NCBI GenBank assembly: GCA_950295325.1
Contig: OX485809.1
Span: 37,391,081 to 37,455,080, forward strand
Direction of reading: 5' to 3'
Origin: Polytrichum commune
Lineage: Eukaryota > Streptophyta > Polytrichopsida > Polytrichales > Polytrichaceae
DNA: 64,000 bases
The stretch's first letter is position 1, and every line of letters starts with the position of its first letter. The notes under the pieces are model-generated. The model saw only the letters and a list, made by a program, of their open reading frames with translations, searched no databases and was not told the origin of the DNA. The position numbers and the translations under genes were made by a program. This document shows positions 1 to 12,110 of the stretch, piece after piece.

Positions 1-202
1 AGGGTCAAACGCAAAAGCAAATATTACAATTACAATTCACAAGTACTTTGTGGTAGTTGATATTTTGTTACCTATATGTTTACAAAGTTTCTTAAAATAT
101 GGGGAAATAGGACATTCCCTTGCTCCTCCTTGTATGTGTTGGTGAGAGGGGATCATTGCAAACAACTGTACCTCATATTCATCCAACACATGCAACAACC
201 AT

Positions 203-523
203 GAAATAGCATGTAGTTCATAAGTTAATTGTTTAGTTATTCTGACAAGGAAATTGACTTTTAAGACCCCGAATAAGTCTAGTCCAAGTCATTTGAGATG
301 AATCAACCATAAATCTATAGGAGTCCAGTTTTTATGTTGGGATGAATGAGAGGTATGATCAAATGCAAATGAAATAGCATGTAATCCAAAGGTTGATTTG
401 TTCAGTTATTTTGACACTGGATCTAGCTTTCAAAACCTCCAATATGTGAAGTTCAAGTCATTTGCAATGAATTAACCATATAAGAGGTCAAAGTTTTTAT
501 GTGGGGTGAATGAGAGGTATGAT
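203..523. repeat. Diverged tandem duplication, period about 168 bp
   Basis: Two successive copies both begin GAAATAGCATGTA and both end with ATGAATGAGAGGTATGATCA. Between these anchors they share CAAGTCATTTG and AATGAATTAACCAT-like blocks with many substitutions. Part of the first copy (about 264-304) recurs in reverse orientation near 61.88-61.93 kb, so the unit belongs to a dispersed family. Confidence 0.6.
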
Positions 524-1540
524 CATTTGCAAGGATTCCCTCTTGCCATCCAGGCTTCAATTGTCAAGATTCAAGCTTTAGCATAGGAGGTTGACCACCA
601 ATATTATACCTCAAGTGTCAAGAGTCCTTAAGACAATTTAGTTTTTACTTGAACCTGAAAGATTAGGATGCACATAGTCCAATCCTATTATAATACATTT
701 CTTTGAGTTGTCCGTTCCTAAGTATATGCCTTGACATATACCACTCAAATAGGTACAATAATAAGTTTCCACTTAACCTTGAAAATTCATGTGGTCCATT
801 ATGGGCCTCAAGATGTTGTATGAAGCTGTTAAAAGGTAATTATTTTTCTTTTTTAGGTAATCGTTTTTTAAAAAGGACCCCATCTAGCATTAATCCATTT
901 ATCATTGGTATTCCTCCAAGTTTCAATTGGAACACACTTGTACAAAAATTGAGAGATTTGAGCTCATATGAGTGACCCAAATGTAAATACATTCCACATA
1001 TATCTTATCATTGTCGTTACATAAAATTGTAGTTTCACTTCCTCCTTGCAGTAGGTTGCATCAACTATAGTTTTAGTCTCATAGACCAAATAAACTATGA
1101 TACCAATACTTTTTGAGGGCTCATATAAACTATTGCACAAGCCATAAAGCTCACTATACATATATGCACATTTCAGGATTAAGAAGAGTTACACATCTCA
1201 CCTATCACATGCAAAATATCTAATTCAATTTAAGCATGGCCAAGCTTTTGTTCCTTGATTGAAAGTTTACCCAAGGACAAACATGACTTAAAGTTAACAA
1301 TGAGATAGAGATCACGGTGACCTACAAGCTCATCAAGAACATCGAAGTCCATGTTGTAAGAGAATGTATAATCATTGAGAATCACAAACTTTGCAACATG
1401 TGTATAAGGATATTATGGTAGGGTCAAATTTAGATAAAGTATTCAAATGTGAAACTTTGACAAAAAAAAATTTCAAATGCAATATATTAAAGTTATCATG
1501 TAGAGTATCTCAAAAGCATGTTTTGGTAGGGAGTTTCGCT

Positions 1541-1802
1541 CCACTTTTGACATTTTATAATGTTTAAGGAGCATTCAAGTGGTGTCGGAATTCCCAAGTT
1601 TGATGATATGAAGGGATGACATTTGATGTTGGTCAACAGACACTAGTACAAAAAGGAATTTTGAGACAAACTTATGAAAACACCTAAAATGATGCTCTCG
1701 AAAGTTTGACAAGGAGTTCATTTTTATATAGCCGTTTCTTGACCAAAGTCAAACACCTCCACATGAACGCTCCTTTAGCAATATAAAATGTCAAAAGTTT
1801 GG
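1541..1802. mobile_element. Fold-back (MITE-like) element
   Basis: An arm beginning TTTTGACATTTTATAATG (about 1541-1576) is matched in inverted orientation near 1767-1802, ending ATAAAATGTCAAAAG, with few mismatches over about 35 bp. The interior, around AAGTGGTGTCGGAA, resembles sequence in a UTP20 intron near 21.95-22.05 kb, which suggests a dispersed family. No transposase and no clear target-site duplication were found. Confidence 0.45.
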
Positions 1803-2104
1803 GGAGATCATCATCAAAGTGGAATTTTATGTTTGACTAATGGAAAACCCCAAGGGGGCTCCTCAAGCAATTAGAGTTACCAACAAGGCGTGTCATATGC
1901 CACTGGAATATAGGCATCCAATCAAGAAAATTTACCACATTAGGCACATGCATGTAGCTCATGTGGTAGACAACTTCCAAAGCAAACAACAAATGGTGGA
2001 CTGGAGGAGTAACAAGCAAAGATTAGAACCTGAAAATAGACTCAAGGGTGTAGATCTTGGATGCAATCATCATGATGGCAAGAGAGCAAAGGAATTATAA
2101 GTAA

Positions 2105-2280
2105 GCTAGACGTACCTAATTTGGTTACTTATCTTAATCAAATACCTGAATTTGAGTGGTATGTGGTTTGGTGTGGCTTCAAGAACAAATATCAAAAGGC
2201 ATGTGTTTATACAAGATTGGATTACATGCTCAAAGTATTATAATTATCATACATTCAGTAGTGAACATAATTCAAAGAAC
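2105..2280 (+). repeat. Dispersed repeat X, copy 1 (diverged)
   Basis: It shares an ordered set of blocks (GAGTGGTATGTGGTTTGGTG, a run like AGAACAAATATC, then GGCATGTGT) with copies near 9.0, 38.3 and 39.9 kb. This copy is the most diverged. No coding capacity and no obvious termini were found. Confidence 0.4.
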
Positions 2281-3975
2281 CTATATGGGCGTTTAATGAG
2301 CATGATAATCTTCACTTTGATAATGAATGAGATTTTGCATGAGCTCTGTGAATTATGAGGAAAATGGCCTTGATTTGAATTTGCTAACCATTTCATGAGC
2401 TTACAAAATTGCATGTTTCATATCGTAGGAGAAGTGAGCTAAAAAGTGAGCATTTAAGACCCATCTACCTTGATTGGATTCATGAAATCCACATCACCAT
2501 GAAGCCATTTGGTAGGTAGATACTTCAAAGAGGTAAGAGCTCAATTTGCATTGAAGTTCCCAATACAGAGCTATCTGTAGCAAAAGCTACAAGGACAACC
2601 CAAAGACTTGAGCAAACCACTCAAGCTACACAGAGCACATCCTGCGTGACATGCCAATATTGAAGATGCCAAATCGAAGAGCTTCAGCCTATATCAACTT
2701 CAACATATGGAAGTGGAATGAAGAATGGTTAACAATGTCGATATGTCTTTCTAAATGCTCGAAAGAGAATTGTTGTGTTCATCAACACAGGTTCTCACTG
2801 CGAGTTGAAATTGGAGTACATATCTTGAAACTGGCTCTAGAGTTTCTTCCAAAGCATGAGCTAGTTTTTTGCATGACTCGTGTCCACGAAAGCTTGATCT
2901 AATGATTCATCATGCCTCTGCAGTAGCCGAAATTTTGTTGGCATTGAAATGAGGACATGGGGTACATGGGCTCAAATGACAAGATTGTTGAAGGCCTCAA
3001 CACATGCCCTGGTATATTGCAGTTGTCGACCTTCCAGTGTGCATCCAAGTGCCAATAATTGTGTCCAATGCTAATCTCAAACTGGTTGTGAAATAGGTTG
3101 GCACCCATGGTTGCGATCATTAATCCTTCTGTTCAGCACTAATTTTCCTGCGACATTTTCCACAACATCAGCTGTAATGTCAGCCACAATCATAACCACT
3201 TCATGTGTTTTCCAGCTTATATCTCTAGTCATACTTCTATTTCCAATTCTAATGTGTTTTCATGTCTTATTCACAACACATTTGAACAATTCTGTTGTTG
3301 ATACTTTACCTCAAAAGGCACTACTAAAAAGTGATATTTCAAATTCAGCAGCCCTCTGTACAGCAGTCAGCTTTACAGTAAACAACCTATTGCGTTGAAT
3401 GTACTTGATGTCAATTTTTATAATTTACACATCTGGTTTTGTGTGCTTATATGGTTGTGCAGGAAAGTGTGTCTAGCTCGACTCTGTAGATTATTGGATC
3501 AAATTCATTAGAAACTGTACCTTACAGACTATTGATTTGTGTAATGTTTCTGCAATAAACACGGGGTGAAGAAATTTGACGCATAGCATCATGATATTCT
3601 TACATGTGAGAGACGTGATATCAAGGGGACTTCCTCCTCATTTGAGATTTGAGTGGGAATCAGAGGGTCTTCCACCTCTGTTTTCAAGCCATCTTCGCTT
3701 CTTCCACTTTCTAGATCCAAGGTCTTTTCTTCAAGCATTTGGTCCTGCAATGAATGAGCTTACCAGCATTCAGCAAAACTATGCACTCCTTGAACCTTGA
3801 GTAAACTAGTCATACGAATCAGGATGCCCACCAACATATTACCAAATGACATCAGCTACTCGCAATTCAGCATAGAGAATCCTTTTAGACAAATTGCACG
3901 GGATCTAAAATGCTCAAGTCAATCTGTTTCAAGTCTCTGCACACGGGAATAAGTGTAGACCAAGATTACGACTCG

Positions 3976-6900
3976 TTACTTTTTTAGGATGTGGAAGAGA
4001 GGAAAGATCTTAAGAAATGTGTACACCTGGGATCTAGTGTTAAGTGTCTTCTGAAAAGAGACTAATTGGGTCAGGACAGGATATCTGGCCAAGAAATCAT
4101 GAGAAATCACAAGCAGTGAGATCACCTTTGGCTTGTCAGGAGAAGAATCAATCGGTAGCGGCTTAGCAGCATTAGAGTCTTTCATTTTCAAGTAGTTATA
4201 CAAAACTACACCACTGAGTGCTGCAACACAAAACAACAGCAACCACATGTCATATTAAAATGTCTCTCCCCATCTTTTCTTGCCTAATGAAGATGCCAAA
4301 CGAGGTGCACCCACTTCTAGTTTCATAGTGGTCAGGTCAAGATATATTGATGACGTGACTGTTCCTGTCATTTTCAAGTAGTTATACAAAACTACACCAC
4401 TGAGTGCTGCAACACAAAACAACAGCAACCACATGTCATATTAAAATGTCTCTCCCCATCTTTTCTTGCCTAATGAAGATGCCAAACGAGGTGCACCCAC
4501 TTCTAGTTTCATAGTGGTCAGGTCAAGATATATTGATGACGTGACTGTTCCTGATTGGATACGAGGAAACACATTATCACCTGTAATTGATGACCATGCT
4601 AATAACCCAACCACTACGTCCAATAATGGGTATGTGTCACCCAGCCATAGGTTGCAGTAGACACACAATACTTAACTTGCCGCTGCCATAGCTCAATAGA
4701 TTACCTAGTTCATAATGGTCAGGCTAAGAAACTTTGTTGTTGTGATTATTCTTGATTGGATACAAGGAGGCACATTCTCACTTGTAACGAATGACCATGC
4801 CATCGCATGAACACTACATTCGATAATGGACATTGGTCGACCTACCTCGCCACTACCACGATTTGGTAGGTTAGGTACCTATTACAACCCAAACCCATGG
4901 CAAGGCTCCTTGCATCCACTACAACAAACATCTTATTTAGTGCGGCCGACACTATTCATCATCGACCCACATTACTGGGTGACAAGCATTGGATGGCAAC
5001 CTGAGAGGGTATCACATGACACTTGGTGCTACATGAGAAGTCACAAAGATCACTGTAATCAACATGTGATACACCGATTTCAATGTCACACTAAATCAGA
5101 TGTTTAGTGTACCTAGTTCATAATCCAAGAAAGCACACTCTGCAATAGGCAAGTGGTAATAACACAAAATTGGGAGCAGAGTAAATACCAACAGTGTAAC
5201 CCAAGATATTGAGGACTGTGAGCTTGGAATCCGGGAAGAGGATGGTAGAGAGACCAATGAGGATCCAATCCTTGAGCACCCCTGCAACCCTCACGGTGAT
5301 GGCACCAGTTCGACCAATGACAAGGAAGACGGAGAAGTTGAGAGCCAGAGCACACAGAGCATTTGTAAAGAACACCCAGAAGTCAAATTTCAAGTTGGGA
5401 GCCACCATCATAGCAGGCTTTTCCAATATCGCCCAAGGAACAGATAGGAAGAGGAAACTGCAGGGACATCAAAATAGCTACATGAGACAGTGTGCATATA
5501 ATGATAATGACACTTACCTTCAACCACCTCAAGAAGAATTTTCAATTATAAAATTACTTCGGTTTACTAGCATAGCATTCTTAAGTGGTGAAGTGGGTGT
5601 TCTCCTTAGATAAGCATAGAGAGTATAACACTAGGTGAGATACTTTTTGCCAAAAACCTTCATTGAATCTTCGTTGAATTTTAGCCAATTCAAGTAAAAA
5701 CATTACCCTTAGCAAAAATTCAAGACTGACTCTTGGTAGCTGGGAGAAGGCTTTGTCCAAAGATAGGCAACAATGAGGTGTTCACAAACGAGAGCTTGCC
5801 ACTTGCCTATGCTCGGCATTCATGCATGTACTCAATGACCTTGATTCTTGAATGAGAACGTCCTCACACATGCTTAAGAATGGTATGGCACGTCATATGA
5901 GAATCACTAAATTATCTCATGATAAGTGCTCTGGCTATCTTATGCAGTAACCATTTTGTTAGATTCCCCTCGATATTGTTGTCATAGCACTTGGACACCA
6001 GATAAAAGATGCAAGTAATCTTCTCAAAAGAGTTTATTTGTTAGATCATGTAGAACCATGACTTTGCAGTACATGCTTGGAGGTGGTGTGGAGGTTTGAA
6101 TGTTCTATATCGGTTTGGTTCATTAAGGTCAAACACATTTGGTATGCCAAGAGGTGCTAAAATATGTTCGACCCTCAATGATCCGAAATAGGTTGCTCTT
6201 CATGCAAATTTAAACACTACCTCCAAGCATACACCACAAGTGGAAGAACTTAGTGTTATTGTATGCAAAACAAATCAATGGGAAATCATAGGGTACCAAC
6301 TCTCAACAAAAAGTCCCATTGAGTTCAAAGTATAACTCTTGTTACTCAAAAAGCTTCTTTGTTAGATGTAGAACTCATAAGGTATTATGTGTCCAAGCAA
6401 CAAGAAGCAGTCCTGATTTCACCAATGTATAAGTTTTCACTGCAAGAGTCGTTATTGAGAGCAGTGCACCTGCATGGCGCAATGTAGTACAAGCTGGTGA
6501 TGGGATTCAAAGTGAGTCCTTTCTTCTGGAGGAGAACTTGTGTAAGCACCAAACGAAGTGCCTCGGCCGCTATCCCTGTAACCTGGAAGAGAGTTCCCAC
6601 AATGTTGAAATGGATCTCACCAACTGAAGCAATCACAACGCCAGCACTAATAAGGATCATGTTCCAGAAGATGTCGCAGCGGGGCTTGTCAGTTCTCATT
6701 AAAATGGCCATCAAGAATGTCGCCACAGGCACTGCCAAAAGTAAACAATGTCAATATCCTCAGTGGATCCAATTTTGTAGAAAAAGAAAGACGGAAAGAA
6801 AGATGACTCTGATGTTGCCACCAGCATATATTATGGTGTTGCTTCAAATTCAAGCTAGTCTAAACTCTTTGATCTAAACGCAAAACAGGCATCACAACAA

Positions 6901-8626
6901 TTACAGGGATATCGAAGATTGCTGCCACGGGGGTGAAAGATCTGTTTCGCTCCCATACCTCCACAATGATTGGGTGGACCATAGGTGTGTAGGGTGCACC
7001 AGAAGGTCACCCATGCGAGTACTATTCTGGCCTAAGGGCGGCTTAACCTCAGAGTTCACATGGGAGCTGGATTAAGGCTTTGGTTTAAGCCACCCTTGAT
7101 GTTGACCTCCAACATCAATCAAGTCGTCTCCTGAGGTCTCTACCTCTACCACTGATAGTAGGGATTAGCTTATCAGAGATATCTTAGAGCAAAAAGAGTT
7201 TCAACCTTCGTATATTCATCTTGATTTTCAATTGTTGGTATTATATTGTCACAATGCTTTCAAAATGGCCTACTTTCATATGTGTACTGGTTCAATGAGA
7301 TCGAACAACAGTCAGTAAAGCATACTAGTTGCATCTACGGTCTTGGTAACACGACTTACTTAAAGCCTTGAGCATTTGGATAAATGCTACAGAAAGGTAG
7401 AGATAGGCCGTATTGCTGAACCTGCAAACAACAACAGTTTAGGATTGATTACTGAAAGGAGATGATTTACAGAGAGCTTATCAAATGAATCGGGGATCAT
7501 GAAATATAATGTGAAATACATGAAGTTGTCTTCTAAGGTTCTCCATGGATCCTTCAAACGCCAAGCAAAAACTCCTGGTCACTTGCATCGAACTTAAAAT
7601 TGGAGATTCTTAAACACTTACCATAGACTGGCCGCAAAGAAACCACTGATCGGTACCACAGAGGATATATAGCTGGCCATTATACAAGATAAAATGTATG
7701 TCAGAGGAGCATAGCATGAAACCGCTTTGAAATATAGAATCAGTTACTGATAGATCAGAATAGTCAATGTTGACAGAGATTGGTTCCAAGTAGCCATAAG
7801 GACTTCAAATTCAGTTAAAAAGAATAGCATATGGAAGCTCACATTTCAATACTCATTTTCACAGGCTCGACAACCTGCAGAGATATCAAAAAATTAGAAA
7901 CATCGCTCTCTTGCACAACGGTAAGTAGCCTTTAGTTCCTACCGGAAGAACTCTGAATTTAGTGCACAAAAATAGAGCGTCAATTGGATTTGATGATCTA
8001 TGCGATGAGGTTGAGTATTATCTTAACCTTGAAGACTCGGACAAGAAGAATTGCGATGAATCCAGAGAAACCCATGTGAATCATTGTAAGCGTTATGGGG
8101 TATGGAAATCCATAATGGTTTGATGACAGCACCCACTGCAATGCCAACATGGAGTGTTTTAGCATATGTACTTTGATTCAACCCGGAAATGTATACATAA
8201 GGTAAACGTGACACATTAGACTTTGAGAAATCATAGCAACAAGAGGGTATCTTAGAAGATTCCACAAATTGCCACTAAAACTTCCATTCACATTCACGCA
8301 TCCAAGAAAATTCGTAACTATGAAATCCAAGTTGAGAATCATGGCGTTGGCAAACAACAACTAACCGTTTAGATGCGTTTACCTACGCTCATTAAGTGAC
8401 ATTCAAATGTTGTTCAATGCACCACCTATTATGATAATGGATTTCTGGCAGGATTTCACTCCTCACTGTAATCATTCCTTATGATCGGATCGATAAAACC
8501 GTCCTGAAAAAAATTGCATACCTTGTTGTACAGAATTACCCCACAGGAAAGAGCAATATACAGGCCCAAGTAGCAATATGTTACGACAAGGGGGCTGCTA
8601 ACAACTTTGATCAAATCTTTCATCAT
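3976..8626 (-). CDS. Sugar-phosphate/phosphate translocator family protein (TPT/NST type), 8 exons
   Basis: Membrane antiporter of the drug/metabolite transporter superfamily, closest in my judgement to the plant 'probable sugar phosphate/phosphate translocator' group thought to act in Golgi or other endomembranes. Substrate unknown. Exons (minus strand): 8626-8522, 8135-8028, 7874-7843, 7672-7622, 7421-7360, 6731-6470, 5457-5189, 4220-3976. They sum to 1,134 bp, or 377 residues plus TAA, with every junction in phase and GT-AG borders. Family blocks seen: SCGVILYNK at the end of exon 1, GFPYPITLTMIHMGFSG in exon 2, FFAASLWFSNTAYLYLSVAF across exons 4-5, EALRLVLTQVLLQKKGLTLN in exon 6, FLVIGRTGAITVRVAGVLKD in exon 7, and GVVLYNYLKMK in exon 8. 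About ten hydrophobic segments fit the family, and the length is usual. The start is the first of two adjacent ATG codons. The 3' tail after KPLP is not conserved, so the true end is less certain. Confidence 0.9.
4182..4553. repeat. Perfect 186-bp tandem duplication across the last intron-exon border of the translocator gene
   Basis: Positions 4182-4367 and 4368-4553 read as identical 186-bp units. Each holds the polypyrimidine/AG acceptor and the first 39 bp of the last exon (minus strand), so two equivalent splice acceptors exist, at 4220 and 4406. A third, diverged partial unit follows at about 4714-4803, sharing TGATTGGATACAAGGA-type sequence with 4553-4607. Perfect identity suggests a recent duplication or an assembly artefact. 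Confidence 0.9.
6069..6340. mobile_element. Long-TIR MITE family M1, copy a (intron of translocator gene)
   Basis: It lies in the intron between exons 6 and 7. It shares with the UTP20-intron copies the left block ATGCTTGGAGGTGGTGTGGA, the centre TATGCCAAGAGGTGCTAAAA, and the right block AAAGTCCCATTGAG followed by a TATAACTC-like end. The outer left arm is truncated compared with the copies at 17.4 and 20.8 kb. Non-coding. Confidence 0.65.
6992..7095 (-). pseudogene. 5S rRNA-like sequence inside a translocator intron
   Basis: Read on the minus strand, the segment starts GGGTG and keeps recognisable parts of plant 5S rRNA in order: CCCATGTGAACTC, GAGGTTAAGC (internal promoter box A region), AATAGTACT, then GCATGGGTGACCTTCTGG (box C region), and ends TGCACCC. 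It is about 104 bp against 120 bp for the functional RNA and has many substitutions, so it is not a normal 5S gene. It could be a 5S-derived TRIM/SINE part (Cassandra LTRs carry such a sequence) or a simple pseudogene. It lies in the same sense as the host gene, between exons 5 and 6. Confidence 0.75.
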
Positions 8627-10734
8627 CTTGTCAAGAACGTTGAAACTTGTCTGAAACTTGTCTTAATCAGCTTCCCGGTTTCACTTTCCTGATGCTAGTG
8701 AAAGTACTTGTCACCTGGCTCCTCACTGCAGGCCTGACATCCAGTTTAGTAGAGCTCTAAGAATTCAAGATATTAGTGCACAGAGAATCCATTGCAATTC
8801 CACGCCTTGACTGATTTTCCCATTTGAAGTTCCAACAGATATAATTACATATTTATTGATCTGCATGAAAGCATCACATGCAGGACCTGGAAACCTGGAA
8901 AGCCTCGCCAAGCGTCTCAATGGATATTTCTTAGGCACTCAAGGTGGTCGTGTTCCTATGATCATAATGTAAGCCTACTACTACAAGCTAAGGAAAAGGG
9001 TAAACACCATGAAGACACATGTGTAAAATTGATTGGACTTCGTCTTCATATTTTATGAACTACTCCACACACTCAATATCGAGATAACAATTGCGAGGAC
9101 CTCTGTATTCAGCTAAGGAATCAACAAACATGCACTGTCAATTTACAAACCGTTTTTTTTGGTTGATTCTTCATCATAGATTTACTAATGCAAAGCAAGT
9201 TTCATTCTGTAAATCTAATTGGCAGAAGTTGGAGACAAGGAAAAAAGGAACCGAATAACACCCAAATTCCTTATTCACCATCATCAACCCACATATTTTG
9301 CCTTGCAATCACTAGATGACAACTAGTGATGGTTACTCAAAAACCTATGGTTCATTTTGACATATCCAACCATTTTTCTGTTCCCTGCCACTTTCTGTCG
9401 CATCATATTTCAGTTTCTTGTACAGGGAGAAGAAAGATTGGAAAGGTTACTAGGGGAATACAGTGAATTGCTTAACTGCGGTAAGTGAGGGCTAGTAGGG
9501 GACAATGCCCAACATTCATTGACATAACCCGGCTCAAGCCATATCCACTGAACTGGTATGAGTTTTGCCTCCCCTAGTTTGACGCATTGTTACATTGTGG
9601 ATGTATCATGAAAATAAATGGCTAAGCTTAACAAACGCATAAGTCACAATGTCAGTGAGTCACGCACCTCAACACCTGCCACACCCTTCATTTGTACTCT
9701 GGGTAGGAGATCACAAAACAATGCTACCCCTCACCATCCTGTCTGTACTGGAAAGAATGCCAAGCAATAATCCCAAGAATTGCAGAGTGTCCACAACAAT
9801 AGTGCAATCAAAATCGCAGAGGCAAGTTACACAAAATTTAGTCGAATTCCAGCAGTTTCTCAAGACCAAATAAATCTATTTCACAAGAATGTGGAACAAG
9901 GAATCTGAGCTGTAATGCACCAAAATCACCATATCTTCAAATATGAACTCCTAAAAACTCTTCAAACATTCTTCTTCTTCTTCTTCCCTCCTCCAAGTAC
10001 ACAGAGTACAGATTTAACTCTAATTTTGTCTCCGGACTCAACCAACCTTCCCTGACAGAAATAAAATTGGAAGGCCACTGCACTTGTGGAATTTGAAGAA
10101 CTCCAACCTCCAATGCAGCAGAATTCTTACACACCTCGACGATGATCAAAAGACATGAATTTTCACCTCTTCTTCTTCTTACCATTACACTACATACATA
10201 CACAGACCGACACATGTAGAAGAAGTTTTCACGATTATCAAACACTCCTTCGCAGGCACGAGTTAGGAGTGCGCCAATGGGCCCAAGAGGGCGTGCGGCT
10301 CCGGATCCAGCGCCCACTGAGCTTGGAGCGGAGAGTGCAGGGATCGAGGTGAGAATGTACACCCAGCATACATTCTAAGTCTCGAAATGTACCATCCCGT
10401 AAGATGAAGTGGAGTAGTGGGAGTGCTAAACTTGGCAACTTGGAGTCCACTGCCGCCATGCTCCTGAGTCTGCGTCATTCAGAAAGTAAGTTAAATGGTA
10501 CCAAACCTCAAGAAGGCCCTCCTTAGCAGCTGAAGATGGTCAAAAAGCATCTCTTGTGTTTCCAAAAAAAGAAAAAAGAAAAATAATTACATGTGTGTAG
10601 GTACGTGCATATATATTTAAATAAAAAGTAATATTTTGAAGCAATGATGATTGAATTCCGATGAAAATCGTGTACAACAAAGGTTGATGCCCCAATCACA
10701 CCAGAAAGATTCGTGGACATCAGAGGGTGAATCA
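8627..10734. other. Upstream region of the translocator gene; 5' UTR not resolved
   Basis: It should hold the promoter and untranslated leader of the minus-strand translocator. I could not assign a transcription start. A CTT/TTC-rich microsatellite lies near 9967-9988. Around 9937-10480 several frames are open (up to 141 codons, minus strand), but none resembles a known protein. A copy of dispersed repeat X occupies about 8947-9260. Confidence 0.4.
8947..9260 (+). repeat. Dispersed repeat X, copy 2
   Basis: Shared blocks are CCATGAAGACACATGTGT, CTACTCCACACACTCAA, GAGGACCTCTGTATTCAG and AAGGAATCAACAAACATGCA, followed by CATCATAGATTT. The same order occurs at 39.87-40.53 kb, where a MITE interrupts it after the GAGGAC-like block. 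This copy therefore represents the uninterrupted state. Confidence 0.55.
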
Positions 10735-11108
10735 GGGCCGGTTTACACTACGGTGGAGAAGTCCACCGGTCATGAAAAAAAGGGCGTTTCTCAATTGTGA
10801 TTGGTCGAAAATGCAACTCTTGACCGGTGGGTGTTTACACTAGGTGAAGAAAACAATGGTGGTGAACTTTTCTCATGGATGATAAAATGACATGGCCGCC
10901 TACATGGCGGCACTTTTTGGAGTTGGGCTTCTCCGGAGGAGGAGTTTCTTGTCCGGCCTCAAGAGGCCGGAGAAGCCCAACTCAATAAAAATATTTTATT
11001 GCCTTTAATTCTTCTCCGGCACATCCACCATTTGCCTCATATAACCATGTCTTGGCCAAGCATTCTTGACCGACCGGAGGCCTTCTCCACCGTAGTGTAA
11101 ACCGGCCC
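10735..11108. mobile_element. Tourist-like (PIF/Harbinger type) MITE with 27-bp perfect TIRs
   Basis: The left arm at 10735-10761 begins GGGCCGGTTTACACTACGGT and is matched perfectly, inverted, by 11082-11108. TCA is present on both sides (10732-10734 and 11109-11111), consistent with the 3-bp duplication of this superfamily, although the usual target is TWA. Inside is a second perfect inverted repeat, 10920-10936 against 10967-10983 (arm GAGTTGGGCTTCTCCGG), which gives a strong central hairpin. No transposase. Confidence 0.85.
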
Positions 11109-11534
11109 TCAGTTTGGCACGGTGGCAATGATGGTGGCCCATCACCGTCCAAGCACTGGGACGGCGTCAAAGATCTTCAGCACATGCTCTCTAACATTCA
11201 TGGTCAAATGTGGATTGGATGGGAGCGTGAGCTAGTCCCACCACATGCAACCCACGCCTCTGCACAAGATTAGCCTTTATCATCACTTTGTCATGATTGT
11301 TGGTTAATTGCATGTTACTCTATACATTTGAAAGATTCTCTATAAGACACCTTCCTCTTGTTATAATGTGATCATACTTCAAAGGTTATGCCCGAAGGAA
11401 TCCTCCGGTCATATTGTGATCATCTCTCACGAATGCGGATGTCATTGATACTACTTGAGCTTGAGGAGACAATGTTGGAGATTGTATTGTGCATGTGCCG
11501 ATTCAACACTACTTGAAGGTTAGTTGTCTAAAGT

Positions 11535-11605
11535 CTTCAACTTCAACCATTTATTTCTCAAACTCTACATGTTCATTTGTAACGAGTGGTCGATTCTCCC
11601 TGTTC
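11535..11605 (+). repeat. Dispersed repeat Y, copy 1
   Basis: The sequence CTTCAACTTCAACCATTTAT, then TTTCTCAAACTC and a CATTTGTAAC-like block, matches segments at 55.32 and 61.18 kb, which carry CCGGTT in place of some bases. Probably a terminal part of an unidentified element. Confidence 0.4.
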
Positions 11606-11784
11606 GTTGATCAAATATAGTAATTTTATTAAGAGTGCCTTCGAGTTGATTAAGTCATTCTAAGGCATCCTCAATGTTTTGGCAATCCTAGAAGAACATA
11701 AGTCCTACTCTCCTCCACAACCTAGTGTAGCATCGTCATGCACATTTCAAACTTGTTTCTTATTGTATATATATTTTGCTCCCA

Positions 11785-12110
11785 ATGAGGAGGTTGTGGG
11801 TTCTACTCCCCATGCTAGCATGGTGCTCACCACCTTAGTCCACCCAACTATGATGGGGGGTCATTGGACCTTGTTGTATGGGTACCTCAAAGCCCTTTGG
11901 GGGGATTCCATGTCCGGTATCCTCAAGGCACTAGTGGCTAGCTAGGAACTTGTATAGTGTGTCACTATAGTGCCCACCCCGAGAAGGGTTAGTAGTCCTG
12001 CACCACTGGTATTATGCCCTACGGGTTTAATGCCAAGGGTGGGTCGAACGGGCATTCCAATCACGCTGATCACATGGTCAACGTTTCTTACTACTACTAC
12101 TATATTTTGC
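11785..12110 (+). mobile_element. Possible SINE (tRNA box-B-like head, TAC-repeat tail)
   Basis: GTGGGTTCTACTCCC near 11793 resembles a tRNA-type RNA polymerase III box B. About 300 bp later the segment ends in TTACTACTACTACTA, a simple tail of the type many plant SINEs have. A box A was not found where expected, so the head may be truncated. The 95-codon open frame at 12014-12301 overlaps the tail and is not convincing as a gene. Confidence 0.35.

Larger units (their letters stand above)
1..3975. other. Intergenic repeat-rich DNA, no gene recognised
   Basis: AT-rich sequence with only short open frames (longest about 95 codons) that resemble no family I know and have no flanking splice signals that join them. 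It holds a diverged tandem duplication, a fold-back element and one copy of a dispersed repeat, each listed separately. Nothing else in it can be supported. Confidence 0.6.

Noticed and set aside
9937-10480. 141-codon and overlapping minus-strand frames as a gene
   Set aside because: No family resemblance, low-complexity EEGRRRRR from a CTT microsatellite, and several equally long overlapping frames on both strands.
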